Source of the DNA: Pedosphaera sp.
GTDB taxonomy: Bacteria; Verrucomicrobiota; Verrucomicrobiia; Limisphaerales; SXTU01
Assembly: GCA_009695395.1 (NCBI GenBank)
Contig: SIBB01000244.1
Coordinates: 1 to 5,760 of the forward strand
DNA length: 5,760 bases
Direction: 5' to 3'
Within the stretch, counting starts at the first letter, position 1. Every line of letters starts with the position of its first letter. The position numbers were made by a program, and so were the translations under genes. Shown in pieces: positions 5,152 through 5,760 of this stretch. Below the pieces are notes generated by a model, which saw only the letters and a program-made list of their open reading frames with translations, was not told where the DNA came from and made no database searches.

Positions 5152-5760
5152 TTGAATTTCATACTCCGCACTCCGCACTCTGAATTGCCGGATGGAGCCT
5201 CCTCACGCCGGCTGCTACCGGAGGGCGGTTGGCTGCTCCTGAACTCCGGTCCGTGCGCCCCGGCCTTCAACATGGCGCTCGACGAAGCGTTGCTCGAATC
5301 CGTCGCCGGCCTCGGCCAGCCCGTGCTGCGCTTCTACTCCTGGACGGAACCCGCGGCCACGTTCGGCTACTTCCAGCACTACGCGGAGATTGAGCGGACC
5401 ACGCACTTGCGCCCGCTCATCCGCCGTCCGACCGGTGGCGGTCTCGTGCCGCACGACGCGGACTGGACTTACAGCGTGGTGATTCCGCCCGGCTACGCGT
5501 GGTATGCGCTCAACGCCGTGGACAGCTACCGCCGGATGCACGAGTGGATTCGCGCCGCCTTCGCCCGCCTGGGCGTGGCGACGGAACTGGCCGACTGCTG
5601 CCGCAAGTCCACGCCGGGTCAATGCTTCCTCGGCTGGGAGAAGTTCGACGTGCTCTGGCAGGGCCGCAAAATCGCCGGCGCAGCGCAGCGCCGGAACAAG
5701 CTGGGCTTGCTCATCCAAGGCTCCGTGCAGCCACCGCCGGTAAGTCTGAAACGGAGCGAC
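5152..5760 (+). CDS. LipM/LplA-family octanoyl- or lipoyl-transferase, 3' partial
   Basis: A cofactor transferase of the BPL/LplA/LipB fold that attaches octanoyl or lipoyl groups to lipoyl-domain proteins in the cytoplasm. Conserved segments are WLLLNSGPCAPAFNMALDEALL (5230-5295), RFYSW followed by TFGYFQ, the lipoyl-binding loop RRPTGGGLVPHD (5422-5457), and GRKIAGAAQRR with the conserved Lys at 5668-5670. A cysteine in GQCFLGWEKFDVL (codon 5623-5625) sits where Bacillus LipM has its catalytic Cys (CFDAPSWYEL), favouring an octanoyltransferase over a simple ligase; this rests on remembered sequence. The frame opens after a TGA at 5149-5151. TTG 5152 has a strong Shine-Dalgarno 6 bases upstream; TTG 5185 is an alternative. 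The ATG at 5272 would cut off the first conserved strand. With TTG 5152 about 26 residues before the domain come from the repeat. The frame runs off the right edge after 203 codons. Confidence 0.83.
   Translation, partial: MNFILRTPHSELPDGASSRRLLPEGGWLLLNSGPCAPAFNMALDEALLESVAGLGQPVLRFYSWTEPAATFGYFQHYAEIERTTHLRPLIRRPTGGGLVPHDADWTYSVVIPPGYAWYALNAVDSYRRMHEWIRAAFARLGVATELADCCRKSTPGQCFLGWEKFDVLWQGRKIAGAAQRRNKLGLLIQGSVQPPPVSLKRSD
5163..5180 (+). repeat. Short 7-bp tandem repeat in the palindrome loop
   Basis: ACTCCGC occurs twice in tandem (5163-5169 and 5170-5176), followed by a partial third copy ACTC. It lies in the loop of the 5124-5219 palindrome and, if the TTG at 5152 is used, encodes part of the N-terminal extension (LRTPHSEL). 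Confidence 0.7.

Larger units (their letters stand above)
5124..5219. repeat. Palindromic element carrying a ribosome binding site
   Basis: Arms 5124-5148 and 5195-5219 are inverted repeats of 25 bp with 23 matches (outer part GGTAGCAGCCG, inner part AGGAGGCTC), separated by a 46-base loop. There is no T-tract after it, so it does not look like an intrinsic terminator. Its sequence differs from the element at 1632-1732, so it is a separate repeat family. It fills most of the gap between the hydrolase stop (5116) and the LipM-like domain (from about 5230). The right arm is read as protein if the downstream gene starts at TTG 5152. Confidence 0.85.

Noticed and set aside
5124..5219. Intrinsic terminator after the hydrolase gene
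   Set aside because: The stem is followed by GGAGGGCGG rather than a T-run, and coding sequence begins at once. It could still impede transcription, but the sequence does not show a terminator.
5272..5274. ATG 5272 as start of the LipM-like gene
   Set aside because: It would remove the conserved WLLLNSGPCAPAFN segment that precedes NMALDEALL in the family, and no ribosome binding site lies before it.
5215..5718. 167-codon open frame on the minus strand at the right end
   Set aside because: It is antisense to the LipM-like gene, whose + strand frame has several conserved motifs; the minus product has none.

Overview
The window is GC-rich and densely coded on the + strand: six protein genes lie head to tail, the first and last are cut by the window edges, and no RNA gene, CRISPR array or transposase is visible. 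Three signs suggest Verrucomicrobiota (a soil or water Pedosphaera/Limisphaerales-like lineage) or a related PVC bacterium: a secreted DUF3472 protein, sparse Shine-Dalgarno signals, and intergenic palindromes of the CACGGATTGAACA and GGTAGCAGCCG kinds, which I recall from such genomes. This placement is inference, not a database result.

Layout: (1) 3-716, the C-terminal part of a trypsin-like serine peptidase. (2) 713-1639, a proline-racemase-family enzyme with two catalytic cysteines, probably 4-hydroxyproline 2-epimerase, overlapping the peptidase gene by four bases. (3) 1721-2980, a DadA-like FAD D-amino-acid dehydrogenase, probably acting on cis-4-hydroxy-D-proline. (4) 2984-3835, a secreted DUF3472 protein. 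(5) 3848-3928, a remnant of a TRIC/UPF0126 (YicG-like) membrane-protein gene, in frame with (6) 3983-5116, a secreted alkaline-phosphatase-superfamily hydrolase. (7) 5152-5760, the N-terminal part of a LipM/LplA-family lipoyl or octanoyl transferase.

Genes 2 and 3 form a recognisable pair: trans-4-hydroxy-L-proline is epimerised to cis-4-hydroxy-D-proline, which the flavoenzyme would oxidise to 1-pyrroline-4-hydroxy-2-carboxylate. The later steps (deaminase and 2-oxoglutarate semialdehyde dehydrogenase) are not in the window. Genes 4 and 6 encode exported proteins with no visible pathway link to the pair. Gene 7 belongs to lipoate metabolism and is probably independent.

The most unusual part is the gene boundaries rather than the proteins. 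Three boundaries hold three different repeat elements that supply or alter translation signals. The palindrome at 1632-1732 contains both the stop codon of gene 2 and the start codon of gene 3. A decayed repeat at about 3932-4031 lies in the open frame between the TRIC remnant and the hydrolase. The palindrome at 5124-5219 carries a near-perfect Shine-Dalgarno sequence inside its stem, just before the likely TTG start of gene 7. I found no convincing new multi-gene system.
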